A DNA stretch of 64,000 nt from Streptomyces sp. ASQP_92 (GTDB lineage Bacteria; Actinomycetota; Actinomycetes; Streptomycetales; Streptomycetaceae): contig NZ_JAODUA010000001.1 of the NCBI RefSeq assembly GCF_025399895.1, positions 682,001-746,000 of the forward strand, written 5' to 3'. The notes below the pieces were generated by a model that saw nothing but the letters and a program-made list of their open reading frames with translations, was not told the DNA's origin and ran no database searches. Made by a program: the position numbers and the translations under genes. Positions 16,868 to 24,417 of this stretch are shown here, one piece after another; the first letter of the stretch is position 1, and every line of letters starts with the position of its first letter.

Positions 16868-17731
16868 TCACGGCAGGGGGAGCGCGACCTTCACGGCGTA
16901 CAGGGCGACGAGGCCGTACCCGGCGCGGAAGGTCCAGGCCCGGGCGGCCGGGGAGATCCGTGCGCCCGCGAAGCCGCTCGCGGCCACCAGGAACTGCTGC
17001 CACAGGAAGGAGGCCGCGAAGACCCCCGCCACGAACACCGCGCCCGCCGTGCCGCCGCTGAGGGAGGAGCCCCGCGCGGTGGTCAGCGCGGCGAAGTAGA
17101 GGGCGGTGGTCGGGTTGATGAGGGTGAGCGCCGTGAACCGGGCGAAGGTACGGGCCGGGCCGGCCGGTGCCGTGTGCGCCGCTTCCGGGCCCACGGGGCC
17201 GGCCGGTGCCGTGTGCGCGTCCCGCGCCGGGCTCGACGGGGAGCTTGGAGCCCCGTCCGCTTTCCGTGCCGGGCTCGGCGGGGAGCTTGGAGCCCCGTCC
17301 GCTTTCCGTGCCGGGCTCGGCGGGGAGCTTGGAGCGCCGCCCGCTTTCCGTGCCGGGCTCGGCGGGGAGCTTGGAGCCTCGCCCGCTTTCCGCGTCGGGC
17401 TCGGCGGGGAGCTTGGAGCGCCGCCCGCTTTCCGCGCCGGGCGCCGTGACACCCACAGGCCGTGGCCCGCGATGGCGGCGAGCACCAGGGCCGAGACCAG
17501 GCGCACCCAGGCCTCCACACCGGACAGCGCGGCGGCCACCAGGGGGCCGAGCGCCGTCGCGAGCGCCGCGTAGACCAGGTCGACCGTGGCGACGGCCGCC
17601 GCCGCGGCCATCGCGCCGCGCCGCTCGCGCATGCCCTCCTGGATCAGCAGCACCCCGACCGCGCCCACCGGCACGGCCACCCCGAGGCCCGCCGCCGCAC
17701 CCGCCATCGCCGTGGCCCACAGCTCGCTCAT
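16868..17731 (-). CDS. LysE/RhtB-family amino-acid exporter with repeat linker
   Basis: Start ATG 17731 (MSELWATAMAGAAAG). The typical LysE family length is about 200-210 residues; this one has 287 because of an insert. TM1-3 lie in about residues 1-95 (GVAVPVGAVGVLLIQEGM is the family's first helix and loop). A Pro/Ser/Ala/Lys-rich hydrophilic linker spans about 100-180. TM4-6 follow, starting FARFTALTLINPTTALYF, with the conserved NP motif. The linker is encoded by five copies of a 42-bp repeat, is in the loop normally facing the cytoplasm, and should not block the fold. Likely role is efflux of an amino acid or similar small molecule. Confidence 0.82.
   Translation of the reverse strand: MSELWATAMAGAAAGLGVAVPVGAVGVLLIQEGMRERRGAMAAAAAVATVDLVYAALATALGPLVAAALSGVEAWVRLVSALVLAAIAGHGLWVSRRPARKAGGAPSSPPSPTRKAGEAPSSPPSPARKAGGAPSSPPSPARKADGAPSSPPSPARKADGAPSSPSSPARDAHTAPAGPVGPEAAHTAPAGPARTFARFTALTLINPTTALYFAALTTARGSSLSGGTAGAVFVAGVFAASFLWQQFLVAASGFAGARISPAARAWTFRAGYGLVALYAVKVALPLP
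17227..17436 (-). repeat. 42-bp coding tandem repeat, five copies
   Basis: The decamer GAGCTTGGAG recurs at 17241, 17283, 17325, 17367 and 17409, exactly 42 bp apart. Copies differ at a few bases. On the minus strand each unit encodes 14 residues of the type RKAGGAPSSPPSPA, in frame with the LysE-family exporter. Confidence 0.95.
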
Positions 17732-17810
17732 GGCCTCACTGTGGAGGCCGGGGCATGCCGGACGCAGCTCATTTTCCCCGCCCACCGCCGCCCCCGGCCA
17801 CGGGTGGCGG

Positions 17811-19751
17811 CTAGGGGAGCGGCGCCTGCCAGGTGAGGGTGGTGCCGCGGATGCCGTCGTCGCGCATGCCGTTGTCGACGACGGTGAGCCGCACCCCGGG
17901 CCGCCCGTCGGGGAGTTCGGCACCCGCGTCCACCACCACGCGCACCGAGGACACCCCGGCCCGGCGGTGCGCCGCGGCGAGCGCGCCGCGCAGGGTGGCG
18001 ACGAGCTGGGCGTCCACCGGCTCACCGACCAGGGTGTCGACCGCGCCCTCGAAACGCACCGAGGGCCGGAAGCCGAGCAGCGCGCCCGCGCCGGCGGTCT
18101 CGCGCAGCACCCGGCCGCGCAGGGTGGTCGGGGCGTCGGCGGGCGGCTGCTGGAGGGCGAAGATCGCGGTGCGCACCTCCTGGATGGTGGAGTCGAGCTC
18201 GTCGACGGCCCGGGTCAGCATCTCGTCGGTGTCGTCGGCCGCGGCCTTCTCCGCCCGGCGCCGGGTGGACTCCAGCATCATCTCGGTGGCGAACAGGCGC
18301 TGGACGACCAGGTCGTGGAGGTCGCGGGCGATCCGGTCGCGGTCCTCGTACACGGCGAGCTGCTCACGGTTGTGCTGCGCGTCGGCGAGGACCAGGGCGA
18401 GCGCCGCCTGCGAGGCGAACTGGGCGGCGAGCAGCCGGTCGACGGCGGTGTACGGGCGGGCGCCGCGCCGCCGGGGCAGCGCGAGCGTGCCGATCAGCTT
18501 GCCGCCGCTCTGCAACGGCAGCATCATGCTCGGCCCGAACCGGCTGCGCACATGCGTGGTCATCCGGGGATCGGTCGCCGAATCCTCCAGGAACACCGGC
18601 TCCCCGCCCAGGAGTTGGACCAGGACCGGCGAGCCGGGCTCGATAGTCGTGCCCACGATGTCGTCGGGGTCGTCCGGCGCGGAGGCCGCGACGATCTCCA
18701 TGCCGCCGGCCGCGGTGGGCTGGAGCACCACCCCGGCCGCCGCGTCCGCGAGCAGCCGGGCCCGTTCGGCGACCTTCATCAGGGCGTCCGCCGCGGTCTC
18801 GCCGGTGAGCAGGGAGGTGGTGACGGCCGCCGCACCCTCGATCCAGCGCTCCCGCACCCGTACGGTCTCGTACAGGCGGGCGTTGCCGATGGCGATGCCG
18901 GCCTGCGCGGCGAGCACCCGCAGCAGCGCCAGGTCCTCCTCGGTGAAGGGGCCGCCGCGCTTCTCGGTGAGGTAGAGGTTGCCGAAGACCTGGGTGTGCA
19001 CCCGGATCGGTACGCCCAAGAACGAGCGCATCGGGGGGTGGCCGGGCGGCAGGTCGGCGGAGCGGGGGTCGGTGCGCCGGTCGTCGAGGCGCAGCGGTCT
19101 CGGGTCCTGGATGAGGGCGCCGAGCAGCCCGGTGTGGCCGTCGGGCAGCGAGGCGATCCGTTCGCGCTCGGCGTCGGTGAGGCCGGTGGTGAACAGGTCG
19201 GTGAGCCGCCCGCGTTCGGGGTCGATCACCCCGAGCGCCCCGTACCGGGCGTCGGTCAGCTCGGCCGCGGACTCCACGATGTGCTGGAGCGTGGTGCGCA
19301 GCTCGAGATCCGTCCCGACCGCGAGCACGGCCTCCAGGAGCATGGGCAGCCGGGGCGCGACGGTCGAGTCCTCGGGGGTGGCCGGGTTCGGGGCCGTCGA
19401 GTCCTCGGGGGTGGCCGGACTTGGGGCCGTCGAGTCCTTGGGGGTGGCCGGGTTCGAGGCGGTCGAGTCCTTGGGGGTGGCCGGACTCGGGGCGGTCGAG
19501 TCCTTGGGGGTGGCCGGACTCGGGGCGGTCGAGTCCTTGGGGGTGGCCGGACTCGGGGCGGTCGAGTCCTTGGGGGTGGCCGGGTTCGAGGCCGTCGCGG
19601 CCTCGGGGGAGGGACGGTTCGGGCGGCGCGGGGCCCTGCGGTCCGTGCCCTCGGGGGTGGGGGCGGACCGCTCCGCGCCGCCCGGCCGCGCGGTCGTCGG
19701 GCGGCGCGGGCCTCCCGGCTCCGCACCGCCCAACCCCTCCGCTTCAGTCAT
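17811..19751 (-). CDS. GAF-domain histidine kinase homologue with degenerate ATPase domain
   Basis: About 646 residues from ATG 19751; an in-frame GTG at 19769 is an alternative. Order: a low-complexity N-terminal linker with seven 11-residue repeats (about 50-130), GAF domain 1 (about 140-295, LFTTGLTDAERERI, FGNLYLTEKRGG), GAF domain 2 (about 310-450), and a HisKA_3-type dimerisation helix with the phosphoacceptor His in RIARDLHDLVVQRLF (about 478). The architecture matches DevS/DosS-like sensors. The C-terminus departs from the family: the N-box Asn is missing (GALAAAHRRAG) and the sequence jumps from TVVDNGMRDDGIR straight to GTTLTWQAPLP, deleting the G2/ATP-lid block. No response regulator is adjacent, and mbl lies 57 bp upstream. 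Confidence 0.85.
   Translation of the reverse strand: MTEAEGLGGAEPGGPRRPTTARPGGAERSAPTPEGTDRRAPRRPNRPSPEAATASNPATPKDSTAPSPATPKDSTAPSPATPKDSTAPSPATPKDSTASNPATPKDSTAPSPATPEDSTAPNPATPEDSTVAPRLPMLLEAVLAVGTDLELRTTLQHIVESAAELTDARYGALGVIDPERGRLTDLFTTGLTDAERERIASLPDGHTGLLGALIQDPRPLRLDDRRTDPRSADLPPGHPPMRSFLGVPIRVHTQVFGNLYLTEKRGGPFTEEDLALLRVLAAQAGIAIGNARLYETVRVRERWIEGAAAVTTSLLTGETAADALMKVAERARLLADAAAGVVLQPTAAGGMEIVAASAPDDPDDIVGTTIEPGSPVLVQLLGGEPVFLEDSATDPRMTTHVRSRFGPSMMLPLQSGGKLIGTLALPRRRGARPYTAVDRLLAAQFASQAALALVLADAQHNREQLAVYEDRDRIARDLHDLVVQRLFATEMMLESTRRRAEKAAADDTDEMLTRAVDELDSTIQEVRTAIFALQQPPADAPTTLRGRVLRETAGAGALLGFRPSVRFEGAVDTLVGEPVDAQLVATLRGALAAAHRRAGVSSVRVVVDAGAELPDGRPGVRLTVVDNGMRDDGIRGTTLTWQAPLP
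19363..19593 (-). repeat. 33-bp coding tandem repeat, seven copies
   Basis: GTCGAG recurs at 19363 and every 33 bp to 19561. Each unit encodes ATPKDSTAPSP or a close variant in the kinase's N-terminal linker. The middle copies are nearly identical to one another while the two outer copies at the GAF side (PEDST) differ, which suggests recent expansion from the centre. Confidence 0.95.
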
Positions 19752-19808
19752 CCTTCGAGGATCCCTCACCCCGGCCGCCGGCCCCGGCAGACACGGTTGT
19801 CGTGCCGG

Positions 19809-20846
19809 TCACTCGGCCATCGGGGCGAGCGCCATCGGCTGGATCGTCCCCTCCAGCATCGAGCCGAGGCCCAGGATCGCGCAGACGTCGGGCCGTTCGG
19901 CGATGTGGACCGGCATGCCCGTGGAGTCGCGCAGCATCTGGTCGAGGCCCGGGAGCAGGGCGCTGCCGCCGACCATCATGATGCCCCGCTCGGCGAGGTC
20001 GGCGACCAGGTCGGGCGGGCACTCGCGGAGCACCTTGCCGATGCCGTCGAGCACGGCGGTCAGGGGGGTGTGGATGGCGTTGCGCACGGCGGCCGTGTCG
20101 ACCAGGACCGAACGGGCCAGACCGGTCGCGACGTCGCGCCCGTGGATCTCGGTGGACGCGGGCCCCTGCGGGGTGAGGCCGTTGCCCCGGAGCGCGAGTT
20201 GCAGGGGGCGCACGGACTGGCTGGGCAGCATCAGTTCGTGCTGGTGGCGCAGGTGCTGGATGACCGCGTGGTCGATGGCCTCGCCGCCGACGGGGATGCG
20301 GACGGCCGTCACGATGGCGCCGAGCGAGAGGACGGCGATCTGGGTCGTGGCGGCCCCGCACACCATGATCATGGTGGCGGTGGGCTGCTCCACCGGGAGC
20401 CCGCAGCCGACGGCGGCCGCGATCAGGGTGTCGACCAGCTCGACCCGGCGGGCGCCGAGGCCCACCAGGGTCTCCATCGCGGCGCGCTGCGCCAGCGGGT
20501 CGCTGTCGTGCGGGGTGCAGGCGGCGGCGCGCAGCCTCGGCTTGCGGCGCAACTGGCGGCGGAGCTTCTCGCCCAGGAGGTGGCGCAGCATGCGCTGGGC
20601 CATCTCGATGTCGACGACGGTGCCGCCGGACACCGGGCGGGCCACCCGGATGTAGTCGGGCGTGCGGCCCGTCATCTGTTCGGCGAAGGCGCCGACGGCG
20701 ATGAGCGCGCCGGTGCGGGTGTTGACGGCGGCCACGCTCGGCTCGTCGACGACGAGTCCGGCTCCCTTGACGTAGACCCGGGTTCTCGCGGCCCCGAGGT
20801 CGACGGCAACATGGCAACGGCGCAACTGCTCAAGACTGACGGTCAC
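19809..20846 (-). CDS. mbl: MreB/Mbl-like bacterial actin
   Basis: 345 residues from GTG 20846, with GGGAGGA 6 bases upstream. It has the actin-fold ATPase signature: phosphate 1 loop AVDLGAARTRVYV, connect motif RPVSGGTVVDIEMAQRMLRHL, phosphate 2 loop MVCGAATTQIAVLSLG and adenosine motif MMVGGSALLPGL. MreB proteins polymerise under the membrane. In Streptomyces, where apical growth does not need MreB, MreB and Mbl act in sporulation septation and spore-wall synthesis. It differs from true MreB (DLGTANT replaced by DLGAART, and EAA-type motifs altered), and there is no mreCD downstream, so Mbl-type is the better name. Confidence 0.87.
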   Translation of the reverse strand: MTVSLEQLRRCHVAVDLGAARTRVYVKGAGLVVDEPSVAAVNTRTGALIAVGAFAEQMTGRTPDYIRVARPVSGGTVVDIEMAQRMLRHLLGEKLRRQLRRKPRLRAAACTPHDSDPLAQRAAMETLVGLGARRVELVDTLIAAAVGCGLPVEQPTATMIMVCGAATTQIAVLSLGAIVTAVRIPVGGEAIDHAVIQHLRHQHELMLPSQSVRPLQLALRGNGLTPQGPASTEIHGRDVATGLARSVLVDTAAVRNAIHTPLTAVLDGIGKVLRECPPDLVADLAERGIMMVGGSALLPGLDQMLRDSTGMPVHIAERPDVCAILGLGSMLEGTIQPMALAPMAE

Positions 20847-21135
20847 GGCAGATCCTCCCGAGAGCGGTACTTAGTTCGCATCATGCGACCGCGCGGGGGC
20901 CGACGCGCGCTGGGATCCGCCGGTAGGGGACATACGAGCTGACGATCAGCCAGAAAGAGGACACCGCGCAGGCCGAAGCCGGCTCGGGGCCCCGCCCGGC
21001 GGCGGGACGAGCGCCTCCCTCGGCCCCCCTCCGCCTTGCCTCCGCCTCCGCCTTCCCGCCTTGCCTCCGTTCCGCCTCCGCCTTCCGTCAACCCTCTGGG
21101 ATTCCGCCTCCTCCGCCTTCCGCCTCCCCTCCCCC
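20847..21135. other. Gene-free stretch with polypyrimidine tract
   Basis: Contains the leader of mbl at its left end. From about 21004 to 21131 the plus strand is almost wholly C/T with repeated CCTCCGCCTT and CCGCCTTCC words. I see no gene and no conventional promoter in that tract. Confidence 0.7.
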
Positions 21136-21702
21136 TCAGGGCAGCAGTCGCTGGAACAGCCCCCAGGTGAACTCCGCGACGCGGGTCCCGCCGCCGGGCA
21201 GGGTGATGGCCAGTTGCCAGCGCGTCGGTGCCGAGCCCTCCATGGGGCGGGCCGGCGGGAAGGCGCGGGCCGCCTCGTCCACCGTGCACGACCAGGGCCG
21301 CAGATCGTCCTCCCCGTGCAGCTCGGGGCCCGCCGTGCCCGGGGCCCTGATCAGCCACTCGTTCCACACCGCGCCCCCGGGCCCGGCCAGCACCTCGAAC
21401 CGGAGCTCCGGCCAGAGCGGCACCGGCCACAGATGGGCCTCGCAGTCCAGGTCCCCGATCCGGCGCGGCAGCACCGCCTCGGGCGCCCCGAGCACCGAGC
21501 GGTAGCGGGACAGCGCGCCGCGCGAGCGGGCCGAGCGCACCATCGCCTGCCAGCGTCTGTTGGCCTCGCGCATCTGCGCCACGGACGCGCCCAGCTCCTG
21601 CCGGGCGTCCTCGACGAGCCCGGGCTGGTGGTCGGACATCCGCCGCAGCAGCACCAGTTGGAAGTCCAGCGGACCGAACGGCCGCGTCACGATTTCCGTC
21701 AT
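21136..21702 (-). CDS. Conserved hypothetical protein, 188 residues
   Basis: Start ATG 21702 (MTEIVTRPFGPLDFQL) has GGATGG 5 bases upstream; ATG 21711 would add MDV. The N-terminal 75 residues are charged and helical (LVEDARQELGASVAQMREANRRWQAMV). The C-terminal half is rich in Trp and Pro (HLWPVPLWPELRFEVL, WNEWLIRAPG) and looks like a compact beta-rich domain. There is no signal peptide or membrane segment. I do not recognise a family. It is divergent from the zinc-ribbon membrane protein, sharing a 147-bp upstream region, and is probably a Streptomyces-conserved protein of unknown function. Confidence 0.75.
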   Translation of the reverse strand: MTEIVTRPFGPLDFQLVLLRRMSDHQPGLVEDARQELGASVAQMREANRRWQAMVRSARSRGALSRYRSVLGAPEAVLPRRIGDLDCEAHLWPVPLWPELRFEVLAGPGGAVWNEWLIRAPGTAGPELHGEDDLRPWSCTVDEAARAFPPARPMEGSAPTRWQLAITLPGGGTRVAEFTWGLFQRLLP

Positions 21703-21849
21703 GACGTCCATCCTGCCCGGCCCCACTGACAACGCCCCGGTCCATGGCGATTCGTCACGCGGCCACGCCAGGGAGGCGGTCGTTCCGCACAAGATCCACA
21801 CATCTCCGGCCCCTTTTGTTGCCCGGCCGCCGCATAGCCTCCCTGGGCC

Positions 21850-22545
21850 ATGGATTACTGCCACTCCTGCCGACGGCACCTCAACGGCGCACTGGCCTGC
21901 GCCGGTTGCGGAACACCCGTGGAGGCGCTGGCGCCCGCGCCCGACGACGAGCTCCTGGTGTACGCCGGTGCTCCCACCGGCGTCGCGGAGGTGCTCGCGC
22001 CGCCCGGTCACCGTCGTGCCCGCAAAGGCCGCCGGGCCCGGCGCAAGCGGGGCAAGGTGATCCTGTTCGGCTCGGCCGGTCTGGTGCTGGTGGCCGGGGC
22101 GGTGGGCTTCGTGCAGATGGCGATGGAGCCGCCCGTCGACGACCGGGCCTCCTCCGTGCAGGAGGACCAGACGATCTCCGACCCCCAGCCGCTGCCGTCG
22201 GGCAGCGCGGCCGGGGTGCCCTCGAAGCCGACGGCGAGGCCGGTGTCCTCCAAGGGGCACGGCCGGGGCTCGGGCCCGGCCGCCGGGCCGGCCACCGGGG
22301 TCCTCGCGCCCGGCGGGAGTACGAGCGAACCGCCCCGCAGCGGCGCCTCGCCGAAGACGTCGTCCTCGGCCACCCCCGGCGCCGGGCCCTCCTCCTCCGT
22401 ACCGACGGATCCGGCCTCGCCGGGGGCCACCGACTCACCCGGGCCGGGCGAGCCCAGCCACTCCGAACAGCCCCCGCCCCCGCCCCCACCGCCGGCCCCG
22501 TCCCCGACCAAAACCTGCCATCGATTCCTGTGGTGGTGTACCTGA
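21850..22545 (+). CDS. Zinc-ribbon, single-TM protein with Pro/Ser-rich extracellular tail
   Basis: 231 residues. The N-terminus MDYCHSCRRHLNGALACAGCG carries two CxxC pairs (C4/C7 and C17/C20), a zinc ribbon expected in the cytoplasm. A basic stretch (RRARKGRRARRKRGK) precedes one membrane helix (about 70-90, VILFGSAGLVLVAGAVGFV). The remainder is a low-complexity Pro/Ser/Gly/Thr region with an eight-Pro run, ending in TCHRFLWWCT, where two Cys could form an exported disulfide loop. Topology is inferred as cytoplasmic N, exported C. I do not know its function. Related zinc-ribbon/TM proteins are common in Streptomyces. Confidence 0.75.
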   Translation: MDYCHSCRRHLNGALACAGCGTPVEALAPAPDDELLVYAGAPTGVAEVLAPPGHRRARKGRRARRKRGKVILFGSAGLVLVAGAVGFVQMAMEPPVDDRASSVQEDQTISDPQPLPSGSAAGVPSKPTARPVSSKGHGRGSGPAAGPATGVLAPGGSTSEPPRSGASPKTSSSATPGAGPSSSVPTDPASPGATDSPGPGEPSHSEQPPPPPPPPAPSPTKTCHRFLWWCT

Positions 22546-22621
22546 GCGCGGCGCGTCCGTTCGCCGCGCGCCCTGGGCCGCTTCACGCGCCGGGGCAGCC
22601 GGCATCCTTCTGATCGCCCGC

Positions 22622-22695
22622 CATCCGGCGAGCCCGCATCCGGCAAGCCCGCATCCGGTAAGTCCGCACGCGTTCAGCCCACACCCGTTCAGCCG
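22622..22695. repeat. Degenerate 15-bp tandem repeat
   Basis: Between the zinc-ribbon gene and the MarR stop are about five imperfect 15-bp units based on ATCCGGCAAGCCCGC. The left units are near-perfect and the right units diverge. No coding role is evident; a minus-strand frame reads as CGLxG repeats but has no RBS-supported start. Confidence 0.7.
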
Positions 22696-22706
22696 CGCAG
22701 CCGCTC

Positions 22707-23129
22707 TCAGTCGCCCAGCATCCTTTTGAGCAGATCCCGCAGCACCGTCCGCTCCCGTGTCGACAGCTCGGCCAGCGGTTCCCTCGCGAAGTTCAGGGAG
22801 CCGCGCAGATCGGCGGCGGTCGCCAGGCCCTCCTCGGTGGGGGCCGCCAGTTTGACGCGGCGGTCCACCGGGTCGGGGCGGCGCTCCACCAGGCCCCGCG
22901 CTTCGAGGCGGTCGACGATGCCGGTGATGTTGGACGGTTCGCACTTCAGCTTCTGGGCGATCCGTCGCATCGGCATCGGCTCCAGGGAGAGCAGCCCGAG
23001 GACCCGGGCCTGCGCGCCGGTGAGGGAGTGCTCGGCGGCGGCCCGCTCGTACTCCTCGTGGTAGCGGGCGACGATGGTGCCGATCAGCTCGATCACTTCG
23101 AGGCTCAGGGGATCCGTTCGAGGGGCCAT
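22707..23129 (-). CDS. MarR-family transcriptional regulator
   Basis: 140 residues with a winged helix-turn-helix: MRRIAQKLKCEPSNITGIVDRLEARGLVERRPDPVDRRVK (about 54-93), including the wing DPVDRR. MarR proteins bind palindromes as dimers and usually repress a divergent gene. Here a quinone-oxidoreductase-like gene is divergent across 104 bp with a TTCAG-N3-CTGAA dyad. It lacks the N-terminal redox Cys of OhrR, so it is unlikely to be the peroxide regulator of the ohr gene 1.5 kb away. The single Cys, in KLKCEPSN, lies in the recognition domain. Confidence 0.88.
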   Translation of the reverse strand: MAPRTDPLSLEVIELIGTIVARYHEEYERAAAEHSLTGAQARVLGLLSLEPMPMRRIAQKLKCEPSNITGIVDRLEARGLVERRPDPVDRRVKLAAPTEEGLATAADLRGSLNFAREPLAELSTRERTVLRDLLKRMLGD

Positions 23130-23233
23130 GATCCGAAGCCTACCGAGTTACTTGACAATCTCAAATATCGGGGAGCATTGTTCTTTCAGTACCTGAAGTA
23201 TCGATCAGCATTGCTCGCAGGAGGACGCACCCC
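23130..23233. promoter_or_regulatory. Divergent MarR/oxidoreductase control region
   Basis: Plus strand: perfect -35 TTGACA at 23152-23157, with CATTGT at 23176-23181 as a possible -10 (18-bp spacer). An inverted repeat TTCAG-TAC-CTGAA sits at 23185-23197, just downstream of the predicted start site, where repressor binding would block the oxidoreductase gene. TTGA-N5-TCAA overlaps the -35 region. RBS GGAGGA is at 23220-23225. Confidence 0.6.
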
Positions 23234-24262
23234 ATGGCCACCTCGTCCGCACTCCCCGCCACCAGCCGTGAATGGCACCTCGTCGCCCGCCCGAACGGCT
23301 GGCCCGTGCCGTCCGACTTCGCGCTGCGGGAGACCCCCGTCGCCGAGCCGGCGGCCGGCCGCATCCTGGTCCGCAACCTCTTCATGTCGGTCGACCCGTA
23401 CATGCGCGGCCGTATGAACGACGTGAAGTCCTACGTCCCGCCGTTCCAGCTGGAGCGGCCGATGGACGGTGGCGCGGTCGGCGAGGTCATCGCCTCGAAC
23501 GACGACAGGTTCGCCGTCGGCGACCAGGTCCTGCACGGGCTCGGCTGGCGCGAGTACGCCGACGTCGATGCCCAGCACGCCACCAAGGTGGACGGCGAGC
23601 TCGCCCCGCTCTCCGCCTACCTCGGCGTTCTCGGCATGCCGGGCCTCACCGCGTACGCGGGCCTCCTGGAGGTCGCCTCCTTCAAGGAGGGCGACGCGGT
23701 GTTCGTCTCCGGCGCGGCCGGCGCCGTGGGCAGCCAGGTCGGCCAGATCGCCCGGCTCAAGGGCGCCTCGCGGGTCATCGGCTCGGCCGGCTCCGACGAG
23801 AAGGTCAAGTGGCTGGTGGAGGAGCTCGGCTTCGACGCCGCCTTCAACTACAAGAAGGGCCCGGTCCTCGACCAGCTGCGCGCGGCCGCCCCCGACGGTA
23901 TCGACGTGTACTTCGACAACGTCGGCGGCGAGCACCTGGAGGCGGCGATCTCCACCCTCAACGTGCACGGCCGTGCCACCATCTGCGGCATGATCGCGGG
24001 CTACAACGACACCGAGCCCACCCCCGGCCCGCGCAACATGGCGATGGTCATCGGCAAGCGGCTGCGGCTCCAGGGCGTCCTGGTCGGCGACCACTACGGC
24101 ATGCAGCAGCAGTTCGTCGGCGAGGTCGCCGGCTGGCTGGCGTCGGGCGAGCTCAAGTACAGCGAGACCGTCGTGGACGGCATCGAGAACGGCGTCGACG
24201 CCTTCCTCGGCATGCTGCGCGGCGCGAACACCGGAAAGATGGTCGTCTCGCTCGACAAGTAG
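23234..24262 (+). CDS. NADP-dependent oxidoreductase, MDR superfamily (CurA/leukotriene-reductase-like)
   Basis: 342 residues with the zinc-free medium-chain reductase fold: N-terminal catalytic domain (MSVDPYMRGRMND, about 52-64), nucleotide-binding motif VFVSGAAGAVGSQVGQIARLKG (about 156-177), and the signature IDVYFDNVGGEHLEAAI. These match prostaglandin reductase/YncB/CurA-type NADPH-dependent alkenal/one reductases that reduce activated double bonds of alpha,beta-unsaturated carbonyls. The divergent MarR gene and operator-like dyad suggest induction by reactive electrophiles. The stop codon is followed at once by a 26-bp tandem repeat array. Confidence 0.88.
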   Translation: MATSSALPATSREWHLVARPNGWPVPSDFALRETPVAEPAAGRILVRNLFMSVDPYMRGRMNDVKSYVPPFQLERPMDGGAVGEVIASNDDRFAVGDQVLHGLGWREYADVDAQHATKVDGELAPLSAYLGVLGMPGLTAYAGLLEVASFKEGDAVFVSGAAGAVGSQVGQIARLKGASRVIGSAGSDEKVKWLVEELGFDAAFNYKKGPVLDQLRAAAPDGIDVYFDNVGGEHLEAAISTLNVHGRATICGMIAGYNDTEPTPGPRNMAMVIGKRLRLQGVLVGDHYGMQQQFVGEVAGWLASGELKYSETVVDGIENGVDAFLGMLRGANTGKMVVSLDK

Positions 24263-24417
24263 TCCTCGGGCCTCCCGCCCGTAGGTACTCCCCGGGCCTC
24301 CCGCCCGTAGGTACTCCCCGGGCCTCCCGCCCGTAGGTACTCCCCGGGCCTCCCGCCCGTAGGTACTCCCCGGGCCTCCCGCCCGTAGGCACTCCCCGTG
24401 CATCCCGCCGTAGGCAC
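24263..24417. repeat. 26-bp tandem repeat array, six units
   Basis: Begins at the base after the oxidoreductase TAG. Units start at 24263, 24289, 24315, 24341, 24367 and 24393 (the last is 25 bp and diverged). Each contains CTCCCGCCCGTAGG. There are no spacers, so it is not CRISPR. The core ACTCCCCGGG is shared with the terminator stem that follows. 24460-24599, after the terminator, holds the ohr leader and no gene. Confidence 0.95.

Noticed and set aside
16644..17720. Open frame rich in KLPAEPGTESGR repeats over the LysE gene
   Set aside because: It is the minus-strand LysE region read in another frame; the 42-bp repeat is a multiple of three, so every frame shows a repeat. Membrane helices and LysE motifs fit only the chosen frame.
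17811..19751. Calling the GAF kinase a pseudogene
   Set aside because: The frame is intact and both GAF domains and the His helix are preserved; only the ATPase end is degenerate, so it is better seen as a pseudokinase protein.
24263..24417. CRISPR-like array
   Set aside because: Units follow each other with no unique spacers and there are no cas genes; it is a simple tandem repeat.
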